Assembly: GCA_030848705.1 (NCBI GenBank)
Contig: CM061243.1
Location: forward strand, 10,069,044-10,133,043
Direction of reading: 5' to 3'
Source of the DNA: Heracleum sosnowskyi
Lineage: Eukaryota > Streptophyta > Magnoliopsida > Apiales > Apiaceae
Length of the DNA stretch: 64,000 nt
The notes below the pieces were generated by a model, which worked only from the letters and a program-made list of their open reading frames with translations, was not told the origin of the DNA and ran no database searches. The position numbers and the translations under genes are program-made. Below, piece after piece: positions 46,163-58,081 of this stretch (position 1 is its first letter; every line of letters begins with the position of its first letter).

Positions 46163-49100
46163 TTAATCTCTGAGTGCCACCGATAGTCTACCAGAATCAA
46201 CAAACATCTTCTGTTCCTTTTCTATCTTTTAGCACAAGAAAACGAAATTGACAAAATTATTAAGAACTCTACTCAAAACTAAAATTAGAACTCAAAAATT
46301 ATAAAATCAGTACCTGTGCCTCCAACTCGGCTATTCTATGTACAGATATCTGCTCAACATGAGCACGCCGTTTGCACTCTTCTTCGAGCAACCCAGTTAT
46401 TTGATACCTTAGCTCAGCCATTTCTTGAGCTAAATCCTCTGCTTCTTCATTTGCTTTCAACTTCTGCTCTCTCAGTTCTTCCTAGCAACAATACATATAA
46501 TCACCTTAAGATTTCATTCTTTCATAATTAAAACCATATTTCCTTTCATTAAAAAAAACATGTTTCTGAATCTCTTCCATTAAAAAAGAAAAGAAAAGGG
46601 ATCCCTTGCAAGAGCACCAAATATAGGACACAACAGACTGAGCTCATTCTTGTTCAACCTTTGTGCTACCAGAAGATGAGGTGTAAAGAGCAGTTCAAAT
46701 GTTGATCTATCAAAATACAAGTAACTGAAGCTCTACATGTAGCCATGTGATGTACGTATGGGATTATCCGACTCGACTCGTAATAACAGAAGTTTAAGTT
46801 GAAGACTGGCAACTAATTTAATGTGTCCTAACCAAATATTTCACCAAACTGTTATACATACATGTCCGGTTGTTCTTTATTCCTAGCTTAATCAAATTGT
46901 ATGGACCTCATCTACTGCAAAGTGAAGTCATTATATGTCAATAACATACCTTAAGCTGCCTTACTAGTGCTTCATACTCAATTATGCTACATGACATCTT
47001 TTCAAACTTGTCTTCCAAATCAGTAAATGATGCTCTCCCCACATCCCATCTGCAAAGTGGACAGAGTGTCATGAGAAGTGCTTCTAATAACACAACTATG
47101 GGAATTCAATGGCACAAGAAAGAACACAATGAATCCAAAATTCTATACCGAAGACTTTGAAGTACAAATCATGCTCAAGCGGGGACTTGAAACCAATATC
47201 ATGCATAGTAATTATTTATATATGCAAAAAGTGGCATCAGAAATCATTAGGCAGCACTCCTCCTATCTTTTTATTTACAAGGGAAATTAGCAAATAGTGA
47301 AAAATAGTGTGGCTGTGGCATCTGCCAAGAGTAGCTTTAATATAATGAAATGTAAGAGTAAGATCTAGACACCATATAGATCCAATAAACAAGTAACATA
47401 ATCCATGCATGTATATTAAAAATCAGTAGGTTTTAGGCACATCCATGCATTATCCTACGAATTTCAATGTCAAATTAATTATATATCTTTGGATGATTTG
47501 ATATTAATTTATCTTACTTTGCTAAATAAATTTGATATTTCTATGAGATACTCGGGTTAGGCAGGAAACAAAAATAATCAGAACATTAATTTTATAGAAT
47601 CATAGTTCTTGTATACCTTGTATCGTTCTTCAACTCACCCGATAACGAGTGGCCATCCTTATTCAGCACATTTGGAAATTTTTCTTCTATCTTCATGCAG
47701 ATTTCACTGGCTTTACTCTCAGATAGTAGAAGCTTCTCCCTCAGTTCTATATTTTCCTCACCTAAGCATTTTATAACCTCCCTACAATCCTGGATCTGAG
47801 CCTCCATGTCTTGAATTAACTTATCCGATCTGCTGTTTTCTTGAGCAGCTTCTTCTTGAATCTTGTTAGCTTCGAAACAACTCTGCTCAAAGGTCATCAA
47901 GTCAATCTTCATGCTCTCTATCTCACATTGGTAATCTAATGAAACTGATAATATTGACTCTTCCAGGCTCTCTATGCGTAAATTTGACTGCTGGAGCTCA
48001 ATCTCTTTGTTTTGTAGTTCTTGATTCAAGAACAATACATCTGAGTTGGACTTCTCTAACTCTTCTGTCATATGGCGACCCATTTCCTCCAAGTTTTCCA
48101 GGTCTGCAAGTTTTAACTCTAGGATATGTACACGATCACCAAGACAGTGAACTTCTGTGTTCCTAGAGTTTAGTTGATCCTGCAGATAATCTATGAGAAA
48201 TGTTGTCAATGGGTTAAGCACGAGATCCAATTATACAGGGTCAAGTGAGTGACAAAGGAAGACACACATAACAATTAACATTACTAACTACATCCCATTC
48301 TGATATGTTTTGCAGAAGCTTTTAGTATACCTTAATATCATATAGTATCATACTTTTAATGCAGTCATGTATCAGAATCTCTATTTCACAGCATATGAAG
48401 AGAAATCTCTATAAATGGGATTATTCATGTGTTTTAAATTGAAATGAGTACCTTAAAGGAACTGATTCGAGATTTCTGTATACAAATTATTAATAATTAA
48501 GGGAAAAAATATACGAATTTGACAGTATTCAGCAGAACCAAATGGAATTTGAGCAAGAGTTGCTTATACAAATGAAGCCAATTCTTTATGCGTGCAATCT
48601 AAAACTAGCAAACACATACCTAATTCTTGAGAGCAGTTACTGAGTTCTCTTTCCAGTTCTCGAATCCGTTTCTTGTCCTCTGCTCGAGCTCCCAGTAATG
48701 TCTTAACATGTAATTCCAACCTCTGCACCAGATATTATTCAGTAATATCAGATTATTGCCTCTAAAGAGATACTGATCCTCATTCATTTTTGCAGTCTTC
48801 AATTCAGTATTCAACAATTTAATTAAGTCTAAATAATGTGGGGATTACATTACTTAATAGAGGAAATAAAAACCCTGAATATTACCTAATGGACTAGGGC
48901 CCAAACATTTGGGCATATAAAAATAACCTACTTATTTAATAATATCCTAAACCTACATATAAAGCATTTAGATAAATACACTATTTCCCTCTGCACCAAA
49001 TATATTAAAACTAACTAACATGTATAAAAATACTCCATTATGTTCTTTTCCGTTCCCCATCAGCAGTCTTACTGTTCCACCACATGTGCATATTCGAAGT

Positions 49101-49723
49101 ATCTCAAAGTTCATGCACAATATGTATGACACACTTTTTATTAGAAAGAAGAAAATATCAACAGATATATGATAATACTGCATTACATAGTATAAATTTG
49201 TAATAATACAGGAATAATAACCAGAGAAAGAAATTACCTTAATCAACTGAAAGCTTTGCGATTGTGATGCATTCAACATATCTTTTTCCTTCCTCAGCTA
49301 CACCAAAGAACAACAATGAGAAGGGCCATAAAGACAATCTTGAAAATTTTCTTATGAAAGATAGTAATATACATCACATATAATGTAATCTTTTGCAGAA
49401 CAATTGATAATGACATTCATTTTCTTCATTTGCTCTTTCCCCAACCTACTTCTTAATTATGTCTACCATACAGAAAATGATGCAGTTCTTATTGATGCAG
49501 AAATTCTGATATATAAGGTGCAATATTCAACATTGGTGCTATTAATAAAGGCTGATGTTTGTGGAAACAAGAATAGAGCAATACATATAGATCCAGTTTT
49601 AGTCACACGCGAATGCAAAAGCTTGTAGCTAGACAGGAACCGTACCTCTCTGCATCTTGCCTGAATCTGTGATAGGTCATCAATGTCTATAGAGTTCCTG
49701 CTACTGTCGGAATCACTAGACAT
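46163..49723 (-). CDS. Coiled-coil protein (myosin/USO1-like), 7 exons
   Basis: Exons 49723-49646, 49297-49238, 48722-48620, 48190-47617, 47049-46950, 46481-46314 and 46210-46163 join in phase through GT-AG introns, giving about 376 aa from MSSDSDSSRNSIDIDDLSQI to a stop at 46163. Nearly the whole protein is heptad-rich (for example LELKLADLENLEEMGRHMTE and ELEKSNSDVLFLNQELQNKE), with no signal peptide, membrane span or enzyme motif. Such proteins are usually annotated 'myosin heavy chain-like' or 'USO1-like' in plants and probably act as scaffolds or tethers. The exact role is unknown. The last exon is only 48 bp. Confidence 0.82.
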
Positions 49724-50600
49724 CTACAGGAATACAGAAACTATATTGATGCAATTACTGACTGTCTAGAATAAAAGAAGCCATCAAAAATTTATTATCA
49801 TCAGCTAAAGGCATCATAGAGATGATATATTCCTAGATTAAAAAGAAGCAACTCCAAGTATGCCAACAAAAGAAAAGGCAACAAAATAGCAATATATAAA
49901 ATTATCAACATTTATTTATATATTTTATTGTCATAAGAATTGCACCTAAAATCTCGAAAATTCATATTACACATCTCAAACATACGCAATCATTCAAATA
50001 CCAATTAAGCATTTTAATTGAAACTTGAAACACGGGAATTTGCAAGCTTTAGTCATGCTTGGCTCTACATCTCTCTAAAAATTACATCTTTTCTCAAATT
50101 TAACACAATCTACAATATAAACAAGATAAACTAGTGAGCATATCAAATATCTAACAAATTAAACAAAATAAAACCATTTTACTCATTATCAGCACACAAC
50201 TAATATCATTACAAGTAAAATCCAATAAACAGATTATAGATTAATTTCAAGACCCTTCTATGCTATTAGAATTTCAAGAACAGCCAATCAACACAGACCC
50301 CTTTTCTTGATTTATCAAAACTAAACACCACACCAATTCAAATAATAATTAGTTTTACACTGAAATTTTGTCACCCAGATGATCATAAAGATAGATACAT
50401 ACACATATACAAACCCCATGAAATCCATAATTACAGAGAGAGATTGTTGCACAAGAGTAACATGAAAGATAACACAAGAAAGTTGTACCTGAGATTTTAG
50501 AACGACCCTTTAAGAGATAACATAAATTGAAGTCTCCCAAGTTAAAAAGAAATGATTTTGAAACTAAAATACATATGTGGTTTTTTTGAGAGTTAATTGC
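49724..50600 (-). other. Leader, 5'-UTR intron and promoter of coiled-coil gene
   Basis: A likely leader donor (CTCAG|GTACAAC on the minus strand, near 50487) suggests a 5'-UTR intron ending just before the ATG exon. The rest is AT-rich without genes. Confidence 0.4.
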
Positions 50601-50615
50601 ACTTTGTATCCTCAA

Positions 50616-51341
50616 TTTTACTTCAATTTCAATTATGTATATGTAGTTTCATAAATTATATTTTGCATCCCCAAACTTTAAAATATAAGTCGAATCACAA
50701 CCCCTTATACGTTTTCTATCAAAAATAATATTGTTTTAACGAATATATTGACAAATGCGATATAAAATTATTACAGTGATGATATAAATTTTAAATTCTA
50801 AACATGTAACTAATTTTAAATCATAATTTAATATTATTTTATGACCATTAATCAATTATAATTTATTTATAAAAAATTGAACTAATATGTTTTCATTAAA
50901 TAAAGTTGTGACTACTATGATATATGATACGTATAAAATCATTAAAATATATTTGTACCATCTTAAAATATAGATTATATAATCGTTGCATAATTTGATA
51001 TCGCATTTGTCAATACATTCGTTAAAGAAATGTTATTTTTGATAAAAAACGTATAAGGGGTTGTGATTCGATCTATGATTTAAAGTTTGAGATGCAAAAA
51101 ATAATATTAAATTATGATTTAAAATTTTTAAAAGTGTAAAATTAGTTACATGTTTAAAATCTAAAATTTATATCATCACTGCAATAATTTATATCTCATT
51201 TGTCAATATATTCGTTAAAAACAATATTATTTTTGATAAAAACGTATAAAGGGTTGTGATTCGACTTATATTTTAAAGTTTGGGGATGCAAAGTGCAATT
51301 TATGAAACTACCTATACATAATTGAAATTGATGTAAAGCTT
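50616..51341. mobile_element. Foldback/MULE-type MITE with ~230-bp inverted repeats
   Basis: The left arm (about 50616-50850) is nearly the exact reverse complement of the right arm (about 51090-51341). Shared stretches include cccaaactttaaaatataag, tcgaatcacaacccctt and aacgaatatattgacaaatg. A third partial copy of the same motif lies between them (50985-51080). Long inverted repeats with no coding capacity suggest a Mutator-like foldback element. Target duplication not determined. Confidence 0.7.
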
Positions 51342-51479
51342 TTTTTAATTTTGAAGAATCAAAAATCTTGTTTCACTGTTTTCGAGGGGAGCTGAGTTGT
51401 ATGAATGTTGGACATAACTAAATAACTAGATTGGGTCAATCTGCCAGTTGGGTTTGGTCCGAGCCCGTGTCTAGCATTA

Positions 51480-51864
51480 GAGCATCTCCAACAGTGTTGG
51501 CTAAAATCGTTGGCTAAAATCATATAAAATGCTGATTATGTAAAATTTGTTGAACCTGTAAGGTGTTGTGTTCCAATGGAGTTGGCTATACTAGTTGGCT
51601 ATATTTTAAAAGTAGAATGTTATTATTATTTTAAGTTGTTAAAAATAGAATATATTGTTTGAATATGGAAATAGATGACATGGCTTTTTACTACAGGTCT
51701 CCAGAGGTTCGACAAATTTAGCCAATATGCATAGGTTGGCTAAAATTTTAGATAACAGAAATGACCCATTGGAATGAAGAAAGTTTTACATATTCTCTAT
51801 AATTATTATTTATGGTAAGTTTTATTCAATTTTAGCCAAGGGCTTTATATGATTGGAGATGCTC
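51480..51864. mobile_element. PIF/Harbinger-type MITE
   Basis: 385 bp, starting GAGCATCTCCAACAGTGTTGG and ending GATTGGAGATGCTC, with target duplication TTA on both sides (51477-51479 and 51865-51867). Subterminal gctaaaat/ttttagcc repeats add symmetry. TIR sequence and TSD fit Harbinger-derived MITEs. Confidence 0.8.
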
Positions 51865-51867
51865 TTA

Positions 51868-52967
51868 AACACTTTGTAAATGACTTATTTCGTACATATA
51901 TTTCATGATTCATAGAAGTTTTAGAAAGACTCTCCAAATTCTATTGTAAAATATCTTATATAATTTCAATGCAAAATATAAAATTCTGTTACAGAATATT
52001 TTTATTTCAATTATTTTCAATAATGCGAGTTTTATCGCAGAAATCTAATATCTTAATTCTTAGTAAACTTATCTGAGATATATTTAGGTTCTTTATTCTC
52101 TGAGAATATTTTGTAGTAAGATTTGTGGCCAATAAAATATGTTGGAATACTACAAATGTAATTTTATTTCAATTTTTATGTTATTAGAGTGTAAGCTCAA
52201 ATTTAAAATTTGAAGATAATTTAGATTGGTCAATCAATAATAATAATCCCTCTCCTTTTACATCTTTTTGTATGACTCGTGGGTGGATAAATGTGTAATC
52301 CTCGTATTTATGAGAACTTGTGAAAAAATAGTAGTGTTAAGCAAAAGTTACAAAGAAACAAAATGGACACCATGAGCCAATAGGGTATAAGAAAAAGAAA
52401 TGGAAGTGAGATGAGATGTCAACTTGTCATCTGTTTCTGTTTTATGGTAGGTGACTAAACAACCACCTACTATACATAGTTGCTACTTGATATCATCTTA
52501 CATGCTATCTATATGTGCTTCTTGTACTAAAGCTACAAAACAATAATCATATCTTATATGATTATCTCACTGTGTGTGTCAGTGTGTGAAAATCTTGACA
52601 CTTGATATTTGTTTCTCTAAGAACATGCATGAAATTCAGTATAAGAGTCTGACATTACAAGAATGACCATTGCATTTTGTAGCAATACAAGTAGTTGAAA
52701 TTTCGACTTATGCTCAAATGAGGTAGAACCAGTAACTATAGTAGATTTGTAACCTAAAGCATTACAAAAAAAATGAAGTTAAAAGAACAATATGACCAAC
52801 AATGTATTACTCAGACAAGCGGGAGGTTTCAAGTTCGACTCGGTTTTAGAGCGACTGGTTACTCAACGGTAGCAGTTGCTTAAATGTGATAACTGCAGTG
52901 AGCCATGCAATTATGTAAAGAATGGATGAATCTGTACAGTATTTGAATGAAAAGATTAAGTATCAGT
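51868..52967. other. Intergenic, 3' side of C2H2 gene
   Basis: AT-rich without open frames. A short stretch at 52825-52850 resembles a tRNA B box, but there is no A box, so no tRNA or SINE is called. Confidence 0.5.
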
Positions 52968-54503
52968 TTAAAGCAGACCAAGCAGCGTCTCGTGGTGGTT
53001 ACTTCCTAACCACCATTGCCTAAATCCAAGTTCAGAAGTAGTTGTATCATCCTCATCTGGAGCAGGCAAGTTAAGATCAAGAAAGTCGCGGATTTCCGGA
53101 ACTGGTCTCTGTATCACAGTGCTGCTACTTGTGATACTTTGGTTGTTTTTGGCTTCAGCAATCAAATGTGATCTCTTGTGACCACCTAAAGCTTGTCCTG
53201 ATGAGAAAACTCTGAAGCAAATTTGACATTCATGTGAACTCCCCTTGTTTATCTTTTTTGTTCCATTGCTTGTGTCTGTAGCCAGTTCATGAGCAGTGGG
53301 ACTACTATTATCAGCAGGTGGTTTTGGAAAGATATCATGGTCTGCCCCAATAACTCTGTTTTCGCAACCGTTTATCAGGCCAAAGCAGCCTTTCATTTTC
53401 TTGTGACTTGCCCTGTGACCTCCAAGTGCCTGGAAAGTGTTGAAGGCCTTGTTACAAGAGGGACATTCATATTTTCTTCTCTTATCACATTCTTCTATCT
53501 TGATCATTTCCGTGTTTTTCCCTTTATATTCGGGTTCTACGAAGCCAAGTACTTTCCTCTTGCTTGAAGTAAGTTTCTTGATACCCAAATCACTTTCTTC
53601 ATCAGATTTACTTGCATTGATCAAAGTCCTCTCCATCTCAACTTTAGACACTTGGAACTCCAACTCCTCAACTACTTTAGACTTCAGCTTATCATTGGGC
53701 ATTATTAGCCCACCAAGTTTGATTTTTGATCTGTTCATATTTGGACCATCTCTTGAAGTCCCATTTAATTGCTTCTTAACATTGACAATCTCATCACCAC
53801 TACTTGCAAATTGCTTAGCTTCAGTTTTAGTGAACAATTGAGAATCTATGAACCTGGCGTTATTAACAGAGGACTCATCGATAGATTTTGGACCGCTCCA
53901 ATCACTCACATCCTTAGAAAGCATAATCAAACACAAAGCAACCTCTTCTTGTTCTTGCTCAATCTCAGAAACAGATGATGAAGCATTTGCATTATAAGAT
54001 AGAGAAGATGAAGTTGCAGTAGTACCAGAAATTTCCATATTAAAGTACCTTTTAATTCTTCTTAATGATCTCTTTTTTCTTGGATTCGCCTTCCCATTTT
54101 CAGATTGATCAGCACTAGTCCCGGATTCTTGTTCATCCACACGAGTACGTGTAATTTTATCAGAATGGCACTTCATGTGCCCAAATAAGGCCTTCCAAGA
54201 TTGGAAATCTTTTCCACATTCCTTGCAAATTTTATCGACATGAAGCAAAGTATCTTCACTTGAATCTTTGAATCGATATGTCTTTTTCGGGTTCTCTCTG
54301 AGACCATAAGCAGCTTCATCAGACTCTAATAAAGTGTTGGTACCACCATTATCACCTGTAGGCACCCTTTTCATTTTTTGAAGCTTTACTTGATCAGTTG
54401 GATAAATCACATGAGACCTCATGTGACCACCCAAGGATCTTCCACAAGGGAAGCTTTTGCTGCACAATTTACACTTATAGTTTGCTTCATGATCTTTTTC
54501 CAT
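52968..54503 (-). CDS. C2H2 zinc-finger repressor with EAR motif (ZAT1/4/9-like)
   Basis: Intronless, 511 aa, ATG at 54503. There are four plant-type fingers: CKLCSKSFPCGRSLGGH (11-31), CKECGKDFQSWKALFGH (93-113), CPSCNKAFNTFQALGGH (about 345-367) and CQICFRVFSSGQALGGH (about 423-445). Fingers 3 and 4 hold the canonical QALGGH DNA-contact motif; fingers 1 and 2 carry variants (SLGGH, ALFGH). A basic NLS-like run RKKRSLRRIKR lies near 142-152, and an EAR repression motif DLNLPAPDEDD near 475. The layout matches the ZAT1/ZAT4/ZAT9 group of nuclear transcription factors, thought to repress stress and developmental genes. Direct targets cannot be read from sequence. Confidence 0.92.
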   Translation of the reverse strand: MEKDHEANYKCKLCSKSFPCGRSLGGHMRSHVIYPTDQVKLQKMKRVPTGDNGGTNTLLESDEAAYGLRENPKKTYRFKDSSEDTLLHVDKICKECGKDFQSWKALFGHMKCHSDKITRTRVDEQESGTSADQSENGKANPRKKRSLRRIKRYFNMEISGTTATSSSLSYNANASSSVSEIEQEQEEVALCLIMLSKDVSDWSGPKSIDESSVNNARFIDSQLFTKTEAKQFASSGDEIVNVKKQLNGTSRDGPNMNRSKIKLGGLIMPNDKLKSKVVEELEFQVSKVEMERTLINASKSDEESDLGIKKLTSSKRKVLGFVEPEYKGKNTEMIKIEECDKRRKYECPSCNKAFNTFQALGGHRASHKKMKGCFGLINGCENRVIGADHDIFPKPPADNSSPTAHELATDTSNGTKKINKGSSHECQICFRVFSSGQALGGHKRSHLIAEAKNNQSITSSSTVIQRPVPEIRDFLDLNLPAPDEDDTTTSELGFRQWWLGSNHHETLLGLL

Positions 54504-55775
54504 CGAAATGAATTACGATCAAACAAATGAAGATTCAGATCAAGAACCAAAGAAAGTAATCTAATTGATCAAATAACAAAATCTAACACAAATGCTGATT
54601 AAAAATTAAAAGCACCCAGATCAAGAAACTAAATCAAAAACCAAAATCTGAACCTTTTTTGGACACTGAACTAATCTACAAGGAGGAACCCACAAAATGT
54701 TTCATGTATTTTTATGTGTAGAACAAGAAGATCTGATATTCAAGAAAAGCAAAGACAGAGTAGGGTAGCTACTGGATATGTAGTAGTTGTCCCTCCATGT
54801 CTGTCTCATTGCTAGCTAATTGGTTGAACTAAAATCATATTTTGAAGTAGAAAAAACAATAGAGAGCAGAATATTACTCTCTCTCTTTCTTGGATTTCTT
54901 TACTTTCTCTCTCTTTACATAAGCAACAAAAAATAGTGTTAGTTTTGGAGGAGAAATCCATGCATGGAATTGGAAGCAAAGATAAAAGCAGGCAAAGCTA
55001 AGAGCTGCACGTGGAGGGAAGTGAGGATCCTACGCCAACTTAATCTAATGGCTGAGATTTGTCCTAAAACTGAGCATCCCTATGGCTGTTGAGGATCTAA
55101 ATTCCAAACTACTCTTCTCTACTTCTACTCAAACTAACTATTCTTTTCTTTGTCTAGCTATTAAGGAAGCCCACCCCACCAAGTGAAGTGAAAGGTTCTA
55201 TTCCTTGGCCGTTATTCTTTTGGATGCATTCTAATTCTATTCATAGTTCTTTAACTTGTCAAAATTCAATATTAGTGCGATCATACCAGCACTAATACGC
55301 TCATACTGTTGGATTTCAACTTACAGTATGATCGAGAGTACAGTTGAACACACACAACAAATATTACTGTTTAGTTCTTACTATAATTTAGCAATAATTT
55401 GCATGAATTTTAGTTTACACCAACATAATAATATTCCACAAGTGGTTTTTCTGCAGCACTTGAGTAGCCAATGGAAGCATGGCATGTTAAGCTACTTCAA
55501 AGCCTGTTGGTGACAGTGGGTCACTTGAGTAAGGCAGGAGGGTTATTTAGTCATTTGGATGTTGTTGTTATGAATGATTGGTGGAGTTAAAGTATAATGG
55601 ACCTACACTTAGAAGTTGTATAGACTTTGATAACATGGGAAGCTCCAACTCCAAGCCTGCAACTAAGCTCTGTCCTAATACTCCCAAAAACTATATTCTA
55701 GTTATATTTGAAATCCTCAAGGTTTAGTTACTATTACATATCCCATACTTAGTTTATTCTTATGGGAGGTCTATA
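54504..55775 (-). promoter_or_regulatory. Upstream region of C2H2 gene
   Basis: No gene. A CT-rich run (54881-54915, ctctctctctttct) fits the pyrimidine-rich leaders of plant genes and may mark the 5' UTR. Further up the sequence is AT-rich. Confidence 0.4.
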
Positions 55776-55911
55776 ACAAACGTATGTTATAACATATGGT
55801 ATCATGATGGAACATGTAAAGTAGGGTTTCTTATGTGAATACAGGGAGGTCCCATAATTATATGTACTGCAAAAAAAATTTGCGATATGATATGCTGTAA
55901 CATACGTTTGT
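55776..55911. mobile_element. Small MITE, ~136 bp
   Basis: Terminal inverted repeats ACAAACGTATGTTATAACAT (left) and, reversed, ACAAACGTATGTTACAGCAT (right), with the inner parts also paired. No coding capacity. The family is not identified and the target duplication is unclear. Confidence 0.65.
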
Positions 55912-56451
55912 CCTGGATTATGTTGCTATTCTTATTCCATAATGCTTTTTTGCTTCTTGTTCATCACATTTTGGTGTCACTGCCCTGTAATAATGAGTAG
56001 TAACTAGTAATGTAATGTAATATATGATATGTACTCAGGTTTTCCTATACAACCCTTGTGTAAGTTTGGAATAAAGTATGGCCATTGGCCACCTTTGCTT
56101 ATATAGCCAAGTTGGCCAATCTCTTTCATGTACAAGCTACTCAACCTGTGTGAGTGTGTGTGTGTGTGTTTTATATACTTAGACAACTCACGGGCATTTA
56201 CAGTTAAAAATAGAGAGCAGAGTTGAGAATCTACAGCATGACAGTACCTACATTAGTATCAGTAGCTGTTGAGTTTTGGAATGACTAACACAAGCTATAA
56301 TTACAATGTTATCATGTCCATCCTCATCCTGTCTGGATTTGGGAGTGGTTAACTACGATATATTTAATATAGTACGATAATTTGGAACTTAGTTCGATTT
56401 TCCTATATTAACTTAATACTATAAGTAAGTCACTAATTAATTGGGCAGGCC

Positions 56452-56760
56452 TTAAATAAAATCAGCGGCCTTTTTCGCCTGCCCAACTGTAACCTTGATG
56501 TCTTCTACAAGCTCCTTGAATTTCTGTGTCATTTCGAGTGAGCCGGCATGTCTTAGTACAATGTTGTTTAGCTGTGCGTTGTCTTCCTGGTGTTTTTTCT
56601 TTCTCTGTTTCTTGTCGAATATTTCTTTGAAATTCTCTTGCGTTTGTCCAACCAATTCTATTGTATAAGCCTGCCTGTGGAAACTTAAATATCCCACTAA
56701 CAGATACCAGAAATCCATCAAACTCAAAAAATCATTCTGATAAACTGCCAAGTGCCACAA
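56452..56760 (-). CDS. Orphan coding-like fragment, 102 codons
   Basis: The last 70 residues (QTQENFKEIFDKKQRKKKHQ, then helical, charged sequence ending KKAADFI) look like protein rather than random translation. They follow an acceptor-like TTTCCACAG|GC at about 56678. That suggests the final exon of a small gene or a gene fragment whose other exons I could not find upstream. No domain recognised. It could also be chance. Confidence 0.25.
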   Translation of the reverse strand: MWHLAVYQNDFLSLMDFWYLLVGYLSFHRQAYTIELVGQTQENFKEIFDKKQRKKKHQEDNAQLNNIVLRHAGSLEMTQKFKELVEDIKVTVGQAKKAADFI

Positions 56761-57009
56761 CTTTTGTTACCGTGCCTATAATTTTTAAAAGGAATTAACA
56801 TTTTGACGTAGTGCCGCTATTGAGTTGGGAACATCTGTAATACCTTCACTTTGAAGTTTGGATTCAGAAACTCCATTTTAATATCATATCAATTTTCTTC
56901 TGATCAGTGTGAGATTTGAAAGTGGTCAAATTAATAGGACCAGCCTTCAAAAATGTACGTTTGGTTCATATCAAAGTGGTCGAATTAACATGACGGACCT
57001 CAGGTGAGA

Positions 57010-57121
57010 CTCCCTCCGTGCCCCTCAATTCTTTACATTGGGATGCACTAATGTTAAGAAAAAAAACCTAAATTAATAGGGAAAAATAAGAATAATTGGT
57101 GGGATCAAATGATAGTGGGAG
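57010..57121. mobile_element. Deleted Stowaway-type MITE
   Basis: 112 bp between ctccctccgtgcccc and gtgggag. TA follows on the right but GA precedes on the left, so it is an old or truncated copy. Confidence 0.45.
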
Positions 57122-57133
57122 TATTACTTTGTA

Positions 57134-57734
57134 CTCCCTCCGTCCCATTGAGTTAGAGCATCTCCAATGGCAACCCCTATTTACATTCCCTAAAATATAA
57201 TAAAATAATGGTTACTTAAAATATAGGTTATCAAAAAGTTGTTTTTCTCCAATGATGTTACCTATATTCGTTACCTACAGGGGTTTGAGTTTCTCTCCCC
57301 TAAACATGGTGTTTGATTTTCTCTCACTTAAAATTTATAGGGGATAGGGAGTCCACTGGAGCATTGTTTTTAAGCCTTAATCCCTAAATTGTGTACACCT
57401 ATGATAAATATAGGTAAGGGTTCTTTGGGTTGGAGTTGCTCTTATATACATTAGGTTTGGAAACGGAGACCAAGAAAAAATATATAAAATGTGTAAAGTT
57501 AGATGAAAAGTGGGTAAAGTGTGGGACCTATTAATATTTAATAATAGATTTGAGATAATGGAAGAAAGTAGTGGGTGTAACAGTGTTTTATATTATTATA
57601 GAATAGAGATAGTGGAGAAAGTAGTGGATGTAATAGTGTTTTATATTATTAAAAGTTACTATTTTTGGAATGTATAAAAATGAAAGGGACATCCCAAAAT
57701 GGAAAATGTATAGAAATGAATGGGACAGATGGAG
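57134..57734. mobile_element. Stowaway-type MITE interrupted by a Harbinger MITE
   Basis: Ends CTCCCTCCGTCCCATTG and GGGACAGATGGAG with flanking TA dinucleotides (57132-57133 and 57735-57736), the Stowaway pattern. Without the nested 286-bp element and its TTA duplication it is about 312 bp, like its neighbour at 57767. Confidence 0.75.
57156..57441. mobile_element. PIF/Harbinger-type MITE nested in Stowaway
   Basis: 286 bp, starting GAGCATCTCCAATGGCAACC and ending GGGTTGGAGTTGCTC, with target duplication TTA (57153-57155 and 57442-57444). Same terminal family as the element at 51480. Confidence 0.78.
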
Positions 57735-57766
57735 TATCAAAGTTGTCAAATTGACCTTAGGTGATA

Positions 57767-58079
57767 CTCCCTCTGTCTCAGCCATTTCTATACACTTTCC
57801 ATTTTGGGATGTCGCTCTCATTTCTATACATTCCAGAAATAGTAACTTTTAATAATATAAAACACTATTACACTCACTACTTTCTCCACTATCTATATTC
57901 TATAATAATATAAAACACTATTACACCCACTACTTTCCTCCACTATCTCAAATCTATTATTAAATATTGATAGGTCTCACCACTTTACTCACTTTTCATC
58001 TAATTTTACTCATTTTTTATATCTTTTCTTAATTTACGTGCACAATTCCAATGTATAGAATTCACCGGGACGGAGGGAG
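57767..58079. mobile_element. Stowaway-type MITE
   Basis: 313 bp between CTCCCTCTGTCTCAG and CGGGACGGAGGGAG, flanked by TA (57765-57766 and 58080-58081). It is inverted relative to the neighbour over the shared ccattttgggatgtc stretch. Confidence 0.8.
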
Positions 58080-58081
58080 TA

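Noticed and set aside
52825..52850. tRNA-like B box (gtttcaagttcgactc)
   Set aside because: There is no A box, acceptor stem or poly-A/T tail, so neither a tRNA nor a SINE can be supported.
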